A stretch of DNA of 64,000 nt from DASWNP01 sp036399175 (GCA_036399175.1 DASWNP010000058.1:1-64000); one strand, 5' to 3'. Positions 36,101 through 46,085 are shown, counted from the stretch's first letter. A program made the numbers and translations. The notes: a model not told the origin generated them from the sequence alone.

Positions 36101-37378
36101 ATGCGCCGACAAGTTTTGCCGAGTGTGCTTCTGATGTTCGTTTCGTTGACGTGCGTTCGGGCGGAGAACTGGCCGCAGTGGCGCGGGTCTGAATTGAACG
36201 GGACGAGCCGCGAGCGGAATCTGCCTGTGCGTTGGAGCGCGACGGAGAACGCCGCGTGGCGACTGGCGCTGCCGAGTTGGAGCGGCTCGACGCCCATCGT
36301 CTGGGGCGAGCGCCTTTTTCTGCACGTCGCCGACGGCGACAATCTCTTTCTCTGGTGCGTCGAGAGAAGGCAGGGCAAGGTGCTCTGGAAAAAACTGCTC
36401 GGCGGCGGAAACGTCAAGATGCGCAAGCACAACATGTCTTCGCCCTCGCCCGTGACGGACGGCAGGAGCGTCTACGCCATGACGGGGACGGGCATCCTCA
36501 AAGGCTTCGATTTCGACGGGCGCGAGCTTTGGGCGCGCGACATACAGAAGGACTACGGCGAGTTTGGTCTCAACTGGGGCTATGCCTCTTCGCCCCTGCT
36601 CCACGACGATTCGCTCTACGTGCAAGTCCTGCATGGGATGAACACCGACGCCCCTTCCTACGTGCTGCGAATCGATAAGCGAACGGGCAAGACTATCTGG
36701 CGCGTCGAGCGACCGACGAGAGCCGTCGTCGAATCGCCCGATTCTTACACGACGCCCGCGCTCCTGCGCTACGGCAAGGCGTTCGAGATAGTCATCACCG
36801 GCGGCGACAGCGTGACCGGCCACGACCCCTCGACCGGCAGGGAACTCTGGCGAGCCGACGGCCTCAATCCCGACAACAATCCCTCCTACCGCATCGTCGC
36901 TTCGCCGCTCGTCGCCGACGGCATCATCTATGCCCCGACGCGCGTCCGGCCATTGCTCGCGCTCAGGTCGGGCGGGCGCGGCCTCGTCACGAAATCGCAC
37001 CTGCTCTGGTCTACGCAGAACGGCCCCGACGTGCCGACGCCCACGACCGACGGCAAGTATTTCTACATCGTCAACGACCGGGGCATCGTCTGGTGTCTGG
37101 ATGCCAAGACGGGCGAAGAGCTTTACGGACAGCAGCGCATCAAGCCCGGAACCTACAGCGCCTCGCCCGTCCTCGCCGACGGCAAAATCTATGTCACGAA
37201 CGAGGACGGAGTGACGACCGTCATCAAGGCAGGCCCAAAGTTTGAAGTCCTCGCCGAGAACGACCTCGACGACTACTGCCTCAGCTCGCCCGCCATCTCC
37301 GACGGTCAAATCTTCATCCGCACCGCGAAGCATCTCCACTGCATCGGCCAAAGGTCAGAGTCTCAAACCAAGCCCTGA
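36101..37378 (+). CDS. PQQ-like beta-propeller protein
   Basis: A 425-residue exported protein (signal peptide about residues 1-21). The body is a series of blades with motifs such as SPVTDGRSVYAMTGTGILKGFDFDG and TPTTDGKYFYIVNDRGIVWCLDAKTGEELY. Each ends in the W-x-L-D-x-x-T-G pattern common to PQQ-like repeats, so it is most likely an eight-bladed propeller. The reaction, if any, is unknown; no PQQ biosynthesis gene is nearby. It may be a periplasmic scaffold or a dehydrogenase lacking its cofactor. Confidence 0.85.
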   Translation: MRRQVLPSVLLMFVSLTCVRAENWPQWRGSELNGTSRERNLPVRWSATENAAWRLALPSWSGSTPIVWGERLFLHVADGDNLFLWCVERRQGKVLWKKLLGGGNVKMRKHNMSSPSPVTDGRSVYAMTGTGILKGFDFDGRELWARDIQKDYGEFGLNWGYASSPLLHDDSLYVQVLHGMNTDAPSYVLRIDKRTGKTIWRVERPTRAVVESPDSYTTPALLRYGKAFEIVITGGDSVTGHDPSTGRELWRADGLNPDNNPSYRIVASPLVADGIIYAPTRVRPLLALRSGGRGLVTKSHLLWSTQNGPDVPTPTTDGKYFYIVNDRGIVWCLDAKTGEELYGQQRIKPGTYSASPVLADGKIYVTNEDGVTTVIKAGPKFEVLAENDLDDYCLSSPAISDGQIFIRTAKHLHCIGQRSESQTKP

Positions 37379-37531
37379 CGCAGATGGAGACAGAAACAGA
37401 TGTGCAACGCGACGCGCAGGGTGAAGCTCGAAGCAGGACGCGTCGCCGCTTGAAGCCCACGCGCCGTTGCGCCGATGCCTGATGCACGAAACGCGGGCAG
37501 TTCTCTTGTCTATCCTCGCTTGGTGTTATCT

Positions 37532-39781
37532 CTACCCGCGTTTGCGTTGAAGGTTGTAGTCGGTCTTGCGGAGGGGAATCTGGCAGTCGCGGAGGTAACG
37601 CGCGAGCGCGTCTTCGAGCGAAGGCAGGAGCGTGCCGCGCTCGGAGGCGAGGACGGTGTAGGCCGGACGCATGGCCGCGAGGTTGAGCGAGGATGTCGGG
37701 CGTGCTTCGAGGCGCGAGCCATCTATGGCGGCGAGGTCGGCGGCCAGTCGGGCGAGGCCAGCCCATGTGATTGCGCCCTGATTGGCGAGATGCCAGAGGC
37801 CGCTTTCGCCGTCGCTCAGCAAATCGAGACAGGCGTGAACGAGGTCAGGGACGTAAGTCGGGGAGACGTGTGCGTCGTCGGCCGCGACGAAGCTCTCGTC
37901 CGAGGCGAGCGAGCGCAGGGCGTTGGTGACGAAGTTGTGCTCGTCCCAGGGACTGAAGAAGGCGCTGGTGCGAATGACGAGGGCAGAAGGGTTTGCTTCG
38001 AGCACGAGACGTTCGGCTTCGGCCTTGCTTTCGCCGTAGACGTTAAGCGGCGCGGGCACATCTCGTTCGACGTAGGGCGACTGCTTCGCGCCGTCGAAGA
38101 CGAGGTCGGATGAAAAGGTGAGAAGCGCGATGTCGCGTGCGGCGCAGGCGTGCGCAAGGGTAGCCGCGCCGACGGTGTTCTCGCGCCGGCAGCGTTCGGG
38201 CTCGCGCTCGGCGTCATCGACGCGGACGTAGCCTGCCGTGTTGACGATAGCCCAGGGCTCGTATTCGTCGAGCGCCGCTTCGACCGACGCGGCATCGGCA
38301 ATGTCCATCTCGGCGCGGGAGAGCAGCCGGTAGGAGAGGCCGCGCTGCTCGCACAGGCGCGCGAAGGCGCGTCCGAGCGTTCCCGTCGCGCCGTTGATTA
38401 AGAGCGGGCGCGTCGCTTCTCCGTCCATGTTGACTCCCTGCGTGGCCGCCGCCACTGCTTCCTTCGCACGACGCCGACCGCCGACCGCCGGATATTGCAG
38501 CCGTTCGAGCCTGCGCCACCAGCCGGGCGTGCTGAGCGCCGGGTGATGATGCTCGCGCCCGGCGGCCAGGTCTGTGAGCATACGGGCGAGGGCTGTCGGA
38601 CGCGGGCGCGGCGAGCGCAAATCGAAGACGCCGGGCTCGTAGTTGCCCTCGACGCAGGTGCTCAGCTTGTGCCAGTCGAAAGTGCCGAGCATCGCCCAGG
38701 CCGTCACGGCGCGCACGTCCGCGCCCTCTCTCTTCAGGCTGCACGCGCCCTCCCAAACCTCTCTCAGCCAGCGCATCTGTTCCTCGCGCGTGCAGCCGAG
38801 ATGCACCTCCGTCACGGCGAGCGGCAAACCGTATCGCTCCCACGTCTCACGCAGAAGAGCCTTCGGCCCGGCGGGGCCTTCGGCCAGCACGCGCACCGCT
38901 TCGACATCCGCATAACGATGACGACCGTTTCCGCCGTGCGTGGAAGCAGGGTAGCGCGTGAGGCGTTCGTCTAAGAATCGCTCGCTCGTCAGGTAGTGAT
39001 TGATGCCGACGATGTCGGGCGGGCACGGGTTCGCGGCGAACCACTCAAGCTCGCTCGCCTCGATGCCGACCCAACGCAGGAAGTCCCACATTGGATGTCC
39101 GGGCAGCACGCGTCCCATCAGGAGGTCGAAGGAGAGCCAGCGACGTTCGTTCTCAAACTCGGCCTGATAGGAGAGCTTCGGAGTGCTGTAGGTTTTGCCG
39201 AGGTCTTCGGTTTGGATGAGGCGTGCGCGCGGGTTGATTTCGCGGATGGCACGCATCGAGAGGACGACTGCGCGGCACTGCGTCAGCAGGGCGCGCAGGA
39301 AAGTTTCGTTGTCGCGTCCGTGCGGATACCAGTGGCCGTAGAGGCCGCTGAAGCGAGCGGTCGTGAGCGGCTCGTTAACCGGCGTGTAGTCTTCAACCCA
39401 GGGATAGCGACGGGCGACGACGCGCGCGTAGGCCGAGAGCTTTTCGGGAAAGCAGGCATCGACGAGGCTCGTGTCGCGCGTCCCGCTTCCGTGATGGACG
39501 AGGCCGACGATTGGACGGATGGCGAGAGAGCGCAGGCGCGCGAGGCGCTCGTCAGCCCAAGACCAACGGGCGCGCTCTAGGCCGTCTGGCGCGGTGCGCT
39601 CCCAGAGCACGGGGTAGCGCATGGCGCGCACGCCGAGCGCGGCGAAGAGGTCGAGGTCTTCGATGCGAGCGGCGTGGCCGTTTCGTTCCATCTGGTCGAG
39701 ATAACGGTCGCCGACGCGGTTGACCGTACACTCCACCCCACCCCATAACTCAACGTCTGAGACGCGAGTGTTTGCAGGCAT
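37532..39781 (-). CDS. Glycosidase (GH1)-dTDP-4-dehydrorhamnose reductase (RmlD) fusion
   Basis: A 749-residue two-domain protein. Residues about 5-400 form a GH1-like TIM barrel with the acid/base E137 (PVNEPLTTARF) and a candidate nucleophile E325 (LAVTEVHLG). Residues 460-749 are an RmlD-type short-chain reductase with NGATGTLG (464-471) and Y583-x3-K587 (NVYGESK). RmlD makes dTDP-L-rhamnose from its keto precursor. The linker holds a short H-rich and R-rich patch. The gene is just upstream of glf and a glycosyltransferase, so it may supply sugar for surface glycans. A similar fusion is known in some bacteria, but I did not check any match. Confidence 0.85.
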   Translation of the reverse strand: MPANTRVSDVELWGGVECTVNRVGDRYLDQMERNGHAARIEDLDLFAALGVRAMRYPVLWERTAPDGLERARWSWADERLARLRSLAIRPIVGLVHHGSGTRDTSLVDACFPEKLSAYARVVARRYPWVEDYTPVNEPLTTARFSGLYGHWYPHGRDNETFLRALLTQCRAVVLSMRAIREINPRARLIQTEDLGKTYSTPKLSYQAEFENERRWLSFDLLMGRVLPGHPMWDFLRWVGIEASELEWFAANPCPPDIVGINHYLTSERFLDERLTRYPASTHGGNGRHRYADVEAVRVLAEGPAGPKALLRETWERYGLPLAVTEVHLGCTREEQMRWLREVWEGACSLKREGADVRAVTAWAMLGTFDWHKLSTCVEGNYEPGVFDLRSPRPRPTALARMLTDLAAGREHHHPALSTPGWWRRLERLQYPAVGGRRRAKEAVAAATQGVNMDGEATRPLLINGATGTLGRAFARLCEQRGLSYRLLSRAEMDIADAASVEAALDEYEPWAIVNTAGYVRVDDAEREPERCRRENTVGAATLAHACAARDIALLTFSSDLVFDGAKQSPYVERDVPAPLNVYGESKAEAERLVLEANPSALVIRTSAFFSPWDEHNFVTNALRSLASDESFVAADDAHVSPTYVPDLVHACLDLLSDGESGLWHLANQGAITWAGLARLAADLAAIDGSRLEARPTSSLNLAAMRPAYTVLASERGTLLPSLEDALARYLRDCQIPLRKTDYNLQRKRG

Positions 39782-39804
39782 AAAAAGCCCTCTGTGAGTG
39801 TTCT

Positions 39805-41013
39805 CTACCGGCTTGTCAAAACCAGTTCTGTCGAGAGCTTGCGCGCACCGTTGCCGTTACCGTTTCCATTGCCGGTGTGCGTGCTGTGACCGGCGTGCGT
39901 GGCGACGGCGGACAGAGCGCGCTTCGCGCCGTTGATTTTCGAGTAGACCGTCAGAGCCTGAGCGACTATCTGATCCATGTTGTAATACTTGTATGTCGCT
40001 AGCCGCCCCACGAAATGCACACCCTCACGCGCATCGGCGAGCGCCTTGTACTTGGCGTAGAGGTCGGCGTTCTCCTTGCGCGGGACGGGGTAGTAGGGGT
40101 CGCCCTCGGCGCGCGGAAATTCGTAGACGATGCTCGTCTTCGGATGCTCCTGCCCCGTCAGGTATTTGAACTCCGTGATACGCGTGTACAACTGCTCGTT
40201 CGGGAAGTTGACGACCGGAGCTTCCTGAAAATGCTCCGTGTTGTGCGTCTCGTGCTTGAACTCAAGCGAGCGATAGGGCAGCTTCCCGTAGCGATAATCG
40301 AAGAAGGCATCGACCGGCCCCGTGTAAATCATCTCGCGGAAGGGAACATCTTTGACGACTTCGCGGTAGTCGCAGTTTAAGAGAATCTTGATGTTCGGAT
40401 GGTCGAGCATGTTCTCGAACATGCGCGTGAAGCCGTGCAGGGGCATGGCCTGATAGGTGTCTGTGAAGTAGCGGTCGTCGCGGTTGGTGCGAGTGGGCAC
40501 GCGCGCCGTGACGCTGGCGTCAAGCTCCGAGGGGTCGAGCCCCCACTGCTTGCGCGTGTAGTTGCGGAAAAACTTCTCGTAAAGCTCGCGGCCTACCTTG
40601 CTGACGACGACATCCTCGCTGGTGCGAATCTCTGCGCACGGCTCGGCCAGAGAAGCGAGAAATTCTTCGACCTGAAAGGATGTCAGATTGAGCGCGTAGA
40701 GCTTGTTGATGGTGTCGAGATTAATCGGGATGGGCAGGAGCTGCCCATCGACGCTGGCGAGCACTCGATGCTGGTAAGAGCGCCATTCCGTGAAACGAGA
40801 GAGGTACTCGAAGACCTCGCGCGAGTTGGTATGAAAGATGTGCGGCCCGTACTTGTGAACCAGAATCCCCGAGTCGTTGTAATGGTCGTATGCATTGCCT
40901 CCGATGTGCGGTCGCTTATCGCAGATTAAGACCTTCTTGCCCGAGCCATTCGCTAGACGCTCTGCTAACACACTTCCGGCAAAACCAGCTCCAACTATTA
41001 AATAATCAAACAT
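39805..41013 (-). CDS. glf: UDP-galactopyranose mutase
   Basis: FAD enzyme converting UDP-galactopyranose to UDP-galactofuranose for surface glycans. The N-terminal Rossmann motif is GAGFAGSVLAERLA, followed by CDKRPHIGGNAYD. YTRKQWGLDP and RYGKLPYRS are active-site motifs. The ATG at 41013 has GGGAG upstream; a GTG at 41040 is in frame but unlikely. The C-terminal 35 residues include a GNGNGNGNG tract and are an unusual extension. It lies between the sugar fusion gene and a glycosyltransferase. Confidence 0.95.
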   Translation of the reverse strand: MFDYLIVGAGFAGSVLAERLANGSGKKVLICDKRPHIGGNAYDHYNDSGILVHKYGPHIFHTNSREVFEYLSRFTEWRSYQHRVLASVDGQLLPIPINLDTINKLYALNLTSFQVEEFLASLAEPCAEIRTSEDVVVSKVGRELYEKFFRNYTRKQWGLDPSELDASVTARVPTRTNRDDRYFTDTYQAMPLHGFTRMFENMLDHPNIKILLNCDYREVVKDVPFREMIYTGPVDAFFDYRYGKLPYRSLEFKHETHNTEHFQEAPVVNFPNEQLYTRITEFKYLTGQEHPKTSIVYEFPRAEGDPYYPVPRKENADLYAKYKALADAREGVHFVGRLATYKYYNMDQIVAQALTVYSKINGAKRALSAVATHAGHSTHTGNGNGNGNGARKLSTELVLTSR

Positions 41014-41056
41014 CTTTTTTTCTCCCGATGTACGTTTCACTAAATCGCGGGCTTAA

Positions 41057-42310
41057 TTATTCGCCCGCCGCAACGGAGCCGCTCGCTAAGCTCGCTCCGA
41101 CGGCTCGTTCAAGCACGACGCGCTGCGTCGGCGTCAAAGACACCTGTCGCGTCTTCACAACATCTTCAATCAAATCGTTCATCCGTCCCCACGTCTTCTC
41201 CCAGGAGGTCTGCGACAGGAATTTATCGACTCGTTCCAGACGCACTTCTGCATCTTCCTGCATCGCCGCTTCGACTGCCTTGATAAACTCCGAAGCCGTG
41301 TCGGCAATCTGTACGAGCCCCATCTGCCCGTAGGGTCTGACCACGTCACGAATCGAAGTCGAAACGACGGGACGACCGGCGGCGAGGTATTCGGGCGTCT
41401 TAGTCGGGCTGATGAAGCGCGTCGATTCGTTGCGCGCGAAGAGCAGGAGCGCGACATCCCAACCGGCGAGGTAACTTGGAAGCTCTGCGTAAGGCTTGCC
41501 GCCGAGATAATGAATGTTGGCGCGGCGCGGCAAGTCCGCCGGGTCGATTTTGACGACCGGCCCTATCATCACAAACTGCCAGTTGGGACGCGCGTCCGCC
41601 AACTGCCCCAACAGCTCGATGTCCAGACGCTCGTCCAGCACGCCGAAGAAGCCGAGGCGCGGATGCGCAATGGCGGCCTGGTCTTCCGGGTCGCTCTTGA
41701 TGCTTCTGGCCTGCGCGAAATGGTCGGCGTCGATGCTCGAAGGGAAAGCATGAACGCTTCGGTGCTGATTGCGCTTGACTTCGTAGAGACTCTGCCCGCC
41801 TGTGAAGACGAGGTCGGCGCGCATGAAGAGTTCTCTCTCGCGCTCGCGCAAGGCGGCGGGAGCACCCTTGAAGGCCGACAACTCGTCCATGCAATCGTAG
41901 ACGACCGCCAACGGTTGCAAGTGGCTCGACCATCCGAGCGCCATCGGCGTGTAATACCAGAGGATGTGCTCGTCTATCTCGTGGTCTTCAAAAAGAGTGT
42001 CGAGCAGTTCGCGCTGCACTTCTTCGACCGCCGCCACGTCGCCCAGCATGCTCTCCGGCAGACACGGAACAACTACCCAGACGCCGCAGTCGCGCTGGCT
42101 CACGTCGAGCCGCACGGTGCTGCCGTTGAACTTCGGCTCTTCGACAAAGAAGACGCGGCGCTCCCTCGCAAAGCGACTCAAAAGATGCTGCGGCCTCTGA
42201 TAAACGAAATCCCAACGCAGATGTGATAAGCAGACGAGGTCGGGCGTATGGCTCGGGTTAGCTTCGCAGGCTCCTGCCAGTTGCGAACAATTTTTCCTTT
42301 TATTATTCAT
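41057..42310 (-). CDS. Glycosyltransferase, GT4-like
   Basis: A 417-residue cytoplasmic GT-B-fold glycosyltransferase. N-terminal HLRWDFVYQRPQHLLSRFAR is typical of the family that includes GT4 members next to glf. The C-terminal domain has GFFGVLDERLDIELL and SPTKTPEYLAAGRPVV, the latter near the sugar-nucleotide E. Acceptor and donor are unknown; proximity to glf suggests use of UDP-galactofuranose or related sugar for an envelope polymer. It precedes glf by 43 bp in the same direction, so they are probably one operon. Confidence 0.85.
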   Translation of the reverse strand: MNNKRKNCSQLAGACEANPSHTPDLVCLSHLRWDFVYQRPQHLLSRFARERRVFFVEEPKFNGSTVRLDVSQRDCGVWVVVPCLPESMLGDVAAVEEVQRELLDTLFEDHEIDEHILWYYTPMALGWSSHLQPLAVVYDCMDELSAFKGAPAALRERERELFMRADLVFTGGQSLYEVKRNQHRSVHAFPSSIDADHFAQARSIKSDPEDQAAIAHPRLGFFGVLDERLDIELLGQLADARPNWQFVMIGPVVKIDPADLPRRANIHYLGGKPYAELPSYLAGWDVALLLFARNESTRFISPTKTPEYLAAGRPVVSTSIRDVVRPYGQMGLVQIADTASEFIKAVEAAMQEDAEVRLERVDKFLSQTSWEKTWGRMNDLIEDVVKTRQVSLTPTQRVVLERAVGASLASGSVAAGE

Positions 42311-42773
42311 GCTTAGCCTCTATCAAAAATCCATCGACCAAAAATTTTCATCAGGACGATTGCTGCCGCCAATTCTTCTGATGAACACCTTCCTGACAAA
42401 CGTAAGCGCGCGGGGGTGGCGACTAAACCTACGACCGCGCGCCTTGTGAACAAGCGCAGGCTGTAACTGTTTTGGCGCTAAGATAATTCAGCTTTTGTGT
42501 CGCTTTTTATTAACTACAATCTTCCTTTTTCACTTCGACAGGCTGCTGTTTTTATCTCGCGCGCAGCAGTCCTCAAGCCCCTCGCTTGCCTTCTGCCTGA
42601 TTAAAAAGCGAATCATTCACATAGGCGGCGCAGGCGAAATTTTTCGACTTCAGGGGGAACGAGTATAATATATCAATACTTCTCAAAAGTCTGTACGTTG
42701 TCGTACTAAATCCTGATTAACGAAAGAGATAAGGCGCATCGGCGCGACGCTCCGCGCGCGCGTGCTGCGACGA
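42311..42773. other. Gap between glycosyltransferase and zinc-ribbon genes
   Basis: About 460 bp with lower GC and no convincing gene. A TATAAT hexamer lies at 42664 but has no clear -35 partner, so I do not call a promoter. Confidence 0.4.
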
Positions 42774-42968
42774 TTAACGCTCGCTCGCACAGCGCGGCAG
42801 TCTCTCCTGCGACGCGCTCGGATAAATGTAGTCGCGCAGCATTCCGGCGTAACACTCCTGACACATGCCCTGCGAATCCTTCGTGCTGTTGCGGCGAATG
42901 ACGACCCCGCACCATGCACAAACCACTTTGAAGTCTCTAATCTTCTGTTCCGGCTGACCCTGTAACAT
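42774..42968 (-). CDS. Small zinc-ribbon protein
   Basis: 64 residues from the ATG at 42968, which has a good GGAGG 8 bases upstream; a GTG at 42977 is in frame. Two CxxC pairs, VCAWCGVVIRR and GMCQECYAG, make a zinc ribbon. The remaining part is short and basic. Function unknown. A minus-strand terminator lies just upstream (43014). Confidence 0.75.
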   Translation of the reverse strand: MLQGQPEQKIRDFKVVCAWCGVVIRRNSTKDSQGMCQECYAGMLRDYIYPSASQERLPRCASER

Positions 42969-43013
42969 CTCTCTCACACCTCCGCGTCGCCTTCGGACGA
43001 GGATTAAAAAAAC

Positions 43014-43043
43014 AAAGGGTGAGTTCCTTGGAGCTCACCCTTT
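43014..43043 (-). terminator. Minus-strand intrinsic terminator
   Basis: AAAGGGTGAG pairs with CTCACCCTTT, and on the minus strand GTTTTTTTAATC follows. No coding gene feeds it from the right, so an unannotated minus-strand transcript may end here. Confidence 0.8.
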
Positions 43044-43940
43044 ACCCTCCCCTGCTCGCTCGCGCTTCGCATCGCTTTATCTTTCGACGACGCGCGCGAA
43101 GCTATTTATCAACGAGCCGACTCGCGTCCGCTCATTTGATGCCGCATAAATTTTCAAAAGGATGAAGTCCCGCTCAGTCCAACTCTCTCCGAGCCTCGAC
43201 TGCGACAGCTCACAGGCTGTTTGCATCCGGCTGTTCTTGGGGGTGAAACGAAATATAACAGGCGAGGTTTGAAAACGTCTGTACGCTGGCAGACGGACTC
43301 GTGCCGTCCGTTCGCGCCGCTTCAGATGGAGACGAAAGTGAGGGCGAAAATCAGTTCGGAAGTATCCTTGCGAGCGAAGATTGGGGCGGGCGTCTTCCGA
43401 GTTTCTGATGTCACGAGGTTGTTACGTCAATGCAATATTAACGCAACCAAAGGAGGCCGGGCGGGGACTATATTGAAACCCTCAGTGGGCAATCCTTCTG
43501 GGAATGAGTGAAACAGGCAGGCCATGCTTCAATGGCCATGGGCGTCGGGCTTGGGGGAGTCCGACGCCTTTCTGTTTTCCGCAAATCAGTTCCCTTCTTC
43601 CCCGCAATCCGTTTTCTCCGGCCATCTTCAATCCATCGCACTTGAGACTCGCGCCCGATTCGTGACTGCCTTCGCGCCCGACGTTGACAACCGCTTCCGG
43701 CGCGGAATAATCTCCAACGCTGTTCGTCCCCTTGAATCGGCTGTCGCTCTTCGCGCTCCCTGTCGAACTTCGCGCTTTAGAAAGTCTCTTTCGGTTTTCT
43801 TCGCCGCGCTTACGGACTGACGGGAGCTTTACTCTTGCGCCTTGCGCCGGGGCCCGGCCTTGCACGAGCGCCGCGCGCTCTTCGTCGCACTGCACTTCAC
43901 CGTCAGCATAAAGGCTCGGCCATCTCTCAGGAGAACTCGT
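43044..43940. other. Gap upstream of the cyclodextrin glucanotransferase
   Basis: About 900 bp with no recognised gene. A 96-codon frame (TTG 43221 to 43511) reads a basic peptide but has no ribosome site. A plus-strand hairpin pair lies after it: GGCCAT/ATGGCC and a terminator at 43541. I cannot say whether a small gene or an RNA is terminated here. Confidence 0.4.
43520..43577 (+). terminator. Double hairpin with T-rich tail
   Basis: GGCCAT-gcttca-ATGGCC (43520-43537), then GGCGTCGG paired with CCGACGCC (43541-43568) and TTTCTGTTTT. Confidence 0.65.
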
Positions 43941-46079
43941 ATGAAAAAATCGTCGCTCCCCATCTTCCTCGCTTGCCTTCTCGTCTTCGTCCTCCCGCTC
44001 GCAGAGGTGCAGACGCTCGGCGCAGACTTCAAGCGCGATGTCATCTACCAGATTATCACCGACCGCTTCTTCGACGGCGACACGGCCAACAACAACCCTT
44101 CGCAGAGCGCCGGGCTCTACGACTCGACGAAGACGAACTGGCGCGCATACTGGGGCGGCGACCTGCAAGGCATTCAACAGAAGATGTCTTACCTTGCGGG
44201 GATGGGCGTCACGGCCATCTGGATTTCGCCGCCCGTCGATAATCTCAACGCCAACATTCCAGACGCCAACGGCAACCCGACCGCTTCCTATCATGGCTAT
44301 CAGGCGCGCGACTTCAAGCGCATCGAGGAACATTCCGCCGATACCAACAACGCCTGGACGACCTTCGACAACTTCGTCATCGCCGCGCATCAGAATGGCA
44401 TCAAGGTCATCGTCGATTTCGCGCCCAATCATTCGACACAGGACAACGCCGGCGAGTTCGGCGCCCTCTACAACAACGGCGTCTTCATGGGCAACTTCAC
44501 CAACGACACCAACGGCTACTTCCATCACAACGGAAACATCCAGAATTGGGACGACCGCTATCAGGTGCAGTACTACACGCTCTTCAATCTCGCCGACCTC
44601 AATCAGGAGCATCCGGCCATCGACGCCTACATGAAAGACACGGCCAAGCTCTTTCAGCAGCACGGCGTTGACGGTTTTCGCATCGACGCCATCAAGCACA
44701 TCACATGGGGCTGGCAGTACAGCCTCGCCAATTCCATCTACACCTACGGCGACAGCTTCCTCTTCGGCGAGTGGTATCAATCGGGCACGTCCGACCCGCT
44801 CTATCGAGACTCCTACAAGTACACCAACAAGAGCGGCATCTCTATGCTCGACTTCCCGCTCAACACCGCGATTCGCAACGTCTTCGGCTCAAACGCCAAC
44901 TTCTCGGAAATCGACACAGTGCTCACGCAGGAGGCCAACAATTTCACCTGGGACGAAGACCTCGTCACCTTCGTCGATAATCACGACATGACGCGCTTTC
45001 TCTCGCTCCTGAACAACAACAACCGGCTGCACGAGGCGCTGGCCTTCATCCTCACCTCGCGCGGCATTCCCTGCATCTACTACGGCACGGAGCAATACCT
45101 GCACAACGACACCGCGGGCGGCGGCGACCCCTACAACCGTCCGATGATGAACGCCTTCTCGACCAACACCACCGCCTACACGCTCACCAATCGCCTCTCC
45201 ACTCTCAGGCGCAACAACCCTGCCATCGGTTACGGCACGACGCAGCAGCGTTGGATTAACAACGATGTCTACATCTACGAGCGAAAGTTTTTCGACAACG
45301 TCGTCCTCGTCGCCATCAACAAGAACGAGACGGCTTCCTACAACATCACGGGGCTCAACACCTCTCTTCCAGCAGGCGCTTACTCCGACCATCTCACAGG
45401 ACTCCTCGGCGGTCTTTCAATCAACGTCGCGGCGGGCACGGGCGGCAACAACCCCGTGACGAACTTTACGCTGCCCGCGCACACCGTCTCCGTCTGGCAA
45501 TACACAGAGGGCGCGTCTGCGCCGCGCGTCGGCTCCGTCGGCCCCGTCGTCGCGCAGCCCGGGGTCAAAGTCGTCCTCGGCGGTAGGAACTTCGGCTCGA
45601 ACGTCGGCACGGTCAAGTTCGGTACGACCAACGCCGCCGTCACTTCATGGACGCCGACCAGAATCGTCGCCACCGTCCCCAACGTGACGGGCGGAAACTA
45701 CAACGTCACCGTCACGAATTCCGCCTCTCAGGTCTCGAACAACATCCAGTTCACCGCGCTCACGGCCAAGCTCATCCCCGTCACCTTCACCGTCAACAAC
45801 GCTTCGCCCACGCAGGTCGGCGACCACATCTTTCTCACGGGCAACACGGTCGAGTTAGGCAACTGGAGCACGACCTGGGACGGCGCTGTCGGGCCGATGC
45901 TCGCGCCCAGCTATCCGAACTGGTTCATCAACGCCAGTATGCCCGCCGGGCAGACGATTCAGTTCAAGTTCATCAAGATTGCCGCCAACGGCGCGGTCAC
46001 TTGGGAGGCCGGGGCTAATCACACCTACACCGTTCCCCTGAGCGGCACTGGCTACGTCAACGTCAACTGGCAGTATTAG
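43941..46079 (+). CDS. Cyclodextrin glucanotransferase-like GH13 enzyme
   Basis: A 712-residue exported enzyme that cyclises or transfers alpha-1,4-glucan chains. Signal peptide residues 1-27; GH13 barrel with D249 (GFRIDAIKH), E277 (LFGEWY) and D349 (VDNHDM) as catalytic residues, spaced as in cyclodextrin glucanotransferases. The IPT-like domain (PRVGSVGPVVAQPGVKVVL) and a C-terminal CBM20 starch-binding domain are both present, giving the A-B-C-D-E layout. Whether it cyclises or makes maltooligosaccharides is undecided. AGGAG precedes the ATG at 43941; an upstream in-frame start at 43842 lies within unlikely sequence. It is followed by a CBM48 gene. Confidence 0.92.
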   Translation: MKKSSLPIFLACLLVFVLPLAEVQTLGADFKRDVIYQIITDRFFDGDTANNNPSQSAGLYDSTKTNWRAYWGGDLQGIQQKMSYLAGMGVTAIWISPPVDNLNANIPDANGNPTASYHGYQARDFKRIEEHSADTNNAWTTFDNFVIAAHQNGIKVIVDFAPNHSTQDNAGEFGALYNNGVFMGNFTNDTNGYFHHNGNIQNWDDRYQVQYYTLFNLADLNQEHPAIDAYMKDTAKLFQQHGVDGFRIDAIKHITWGWQYSLANSIYTYGDSFLFGEWYQSGTSDPLYRDSYKYTNKSGISMLDFPLNTAIRNVFGSNANFSEIDTVLTQEANNFTWDEDLVTFVDNHDMTRFLSLLNNNNRLHEALAFILTSRGIPCIYYGTEQYLHNDTAGGGDPYNRPMMNAFSTNTTAYTLTNRLSTLRRNNPAIGYGTTQQRWINNDVYIYERKFFDNVVLVAINKNETASYNITGLNTSLPAGAYSDHLTGLLGGLSINVAAGTGGNNPVTNFTLPAHTVSVWQYTEGASAPRVGSVGPVVAQPGVKVVLGGRNFGSNVGTVKFGTTNAAVTSWTPTRIVATVPNVTGGNYNVTVTNSASQVSNNIQFTALTAKLIPVTFTVNNASPTQVGDHIFLTGNTVELGNWSTTWDGAVGPMLAPSYPNWFINASMPAGQTIQFKFIKIAANGAVTWEAGANHTYTVPLSGTGYVNVNWQY

Positions 46080-46085
46080 CGGAGT

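Noticed and set aside
42664..42669. Promoter at a TATAAT hexamer
   Set aside because: No acceptable -35 partner at 16-18 bp on either strand and no gene fits.
43221..43511. Small plus-strand gene ahead of the CGTase-like gene
   Set aside because: It would use a TTG start and no ribosome site, and the sequence shows no recognisable domain; kept only as a note in the gap entry.
43380..43580. Riboswitch or 6S/tmRNA
   Set aside because: I compared it by eye with cobalamin, guanidine, NiCo, RNase P, SRP and tmRNA signatures, and no conserved core matched.
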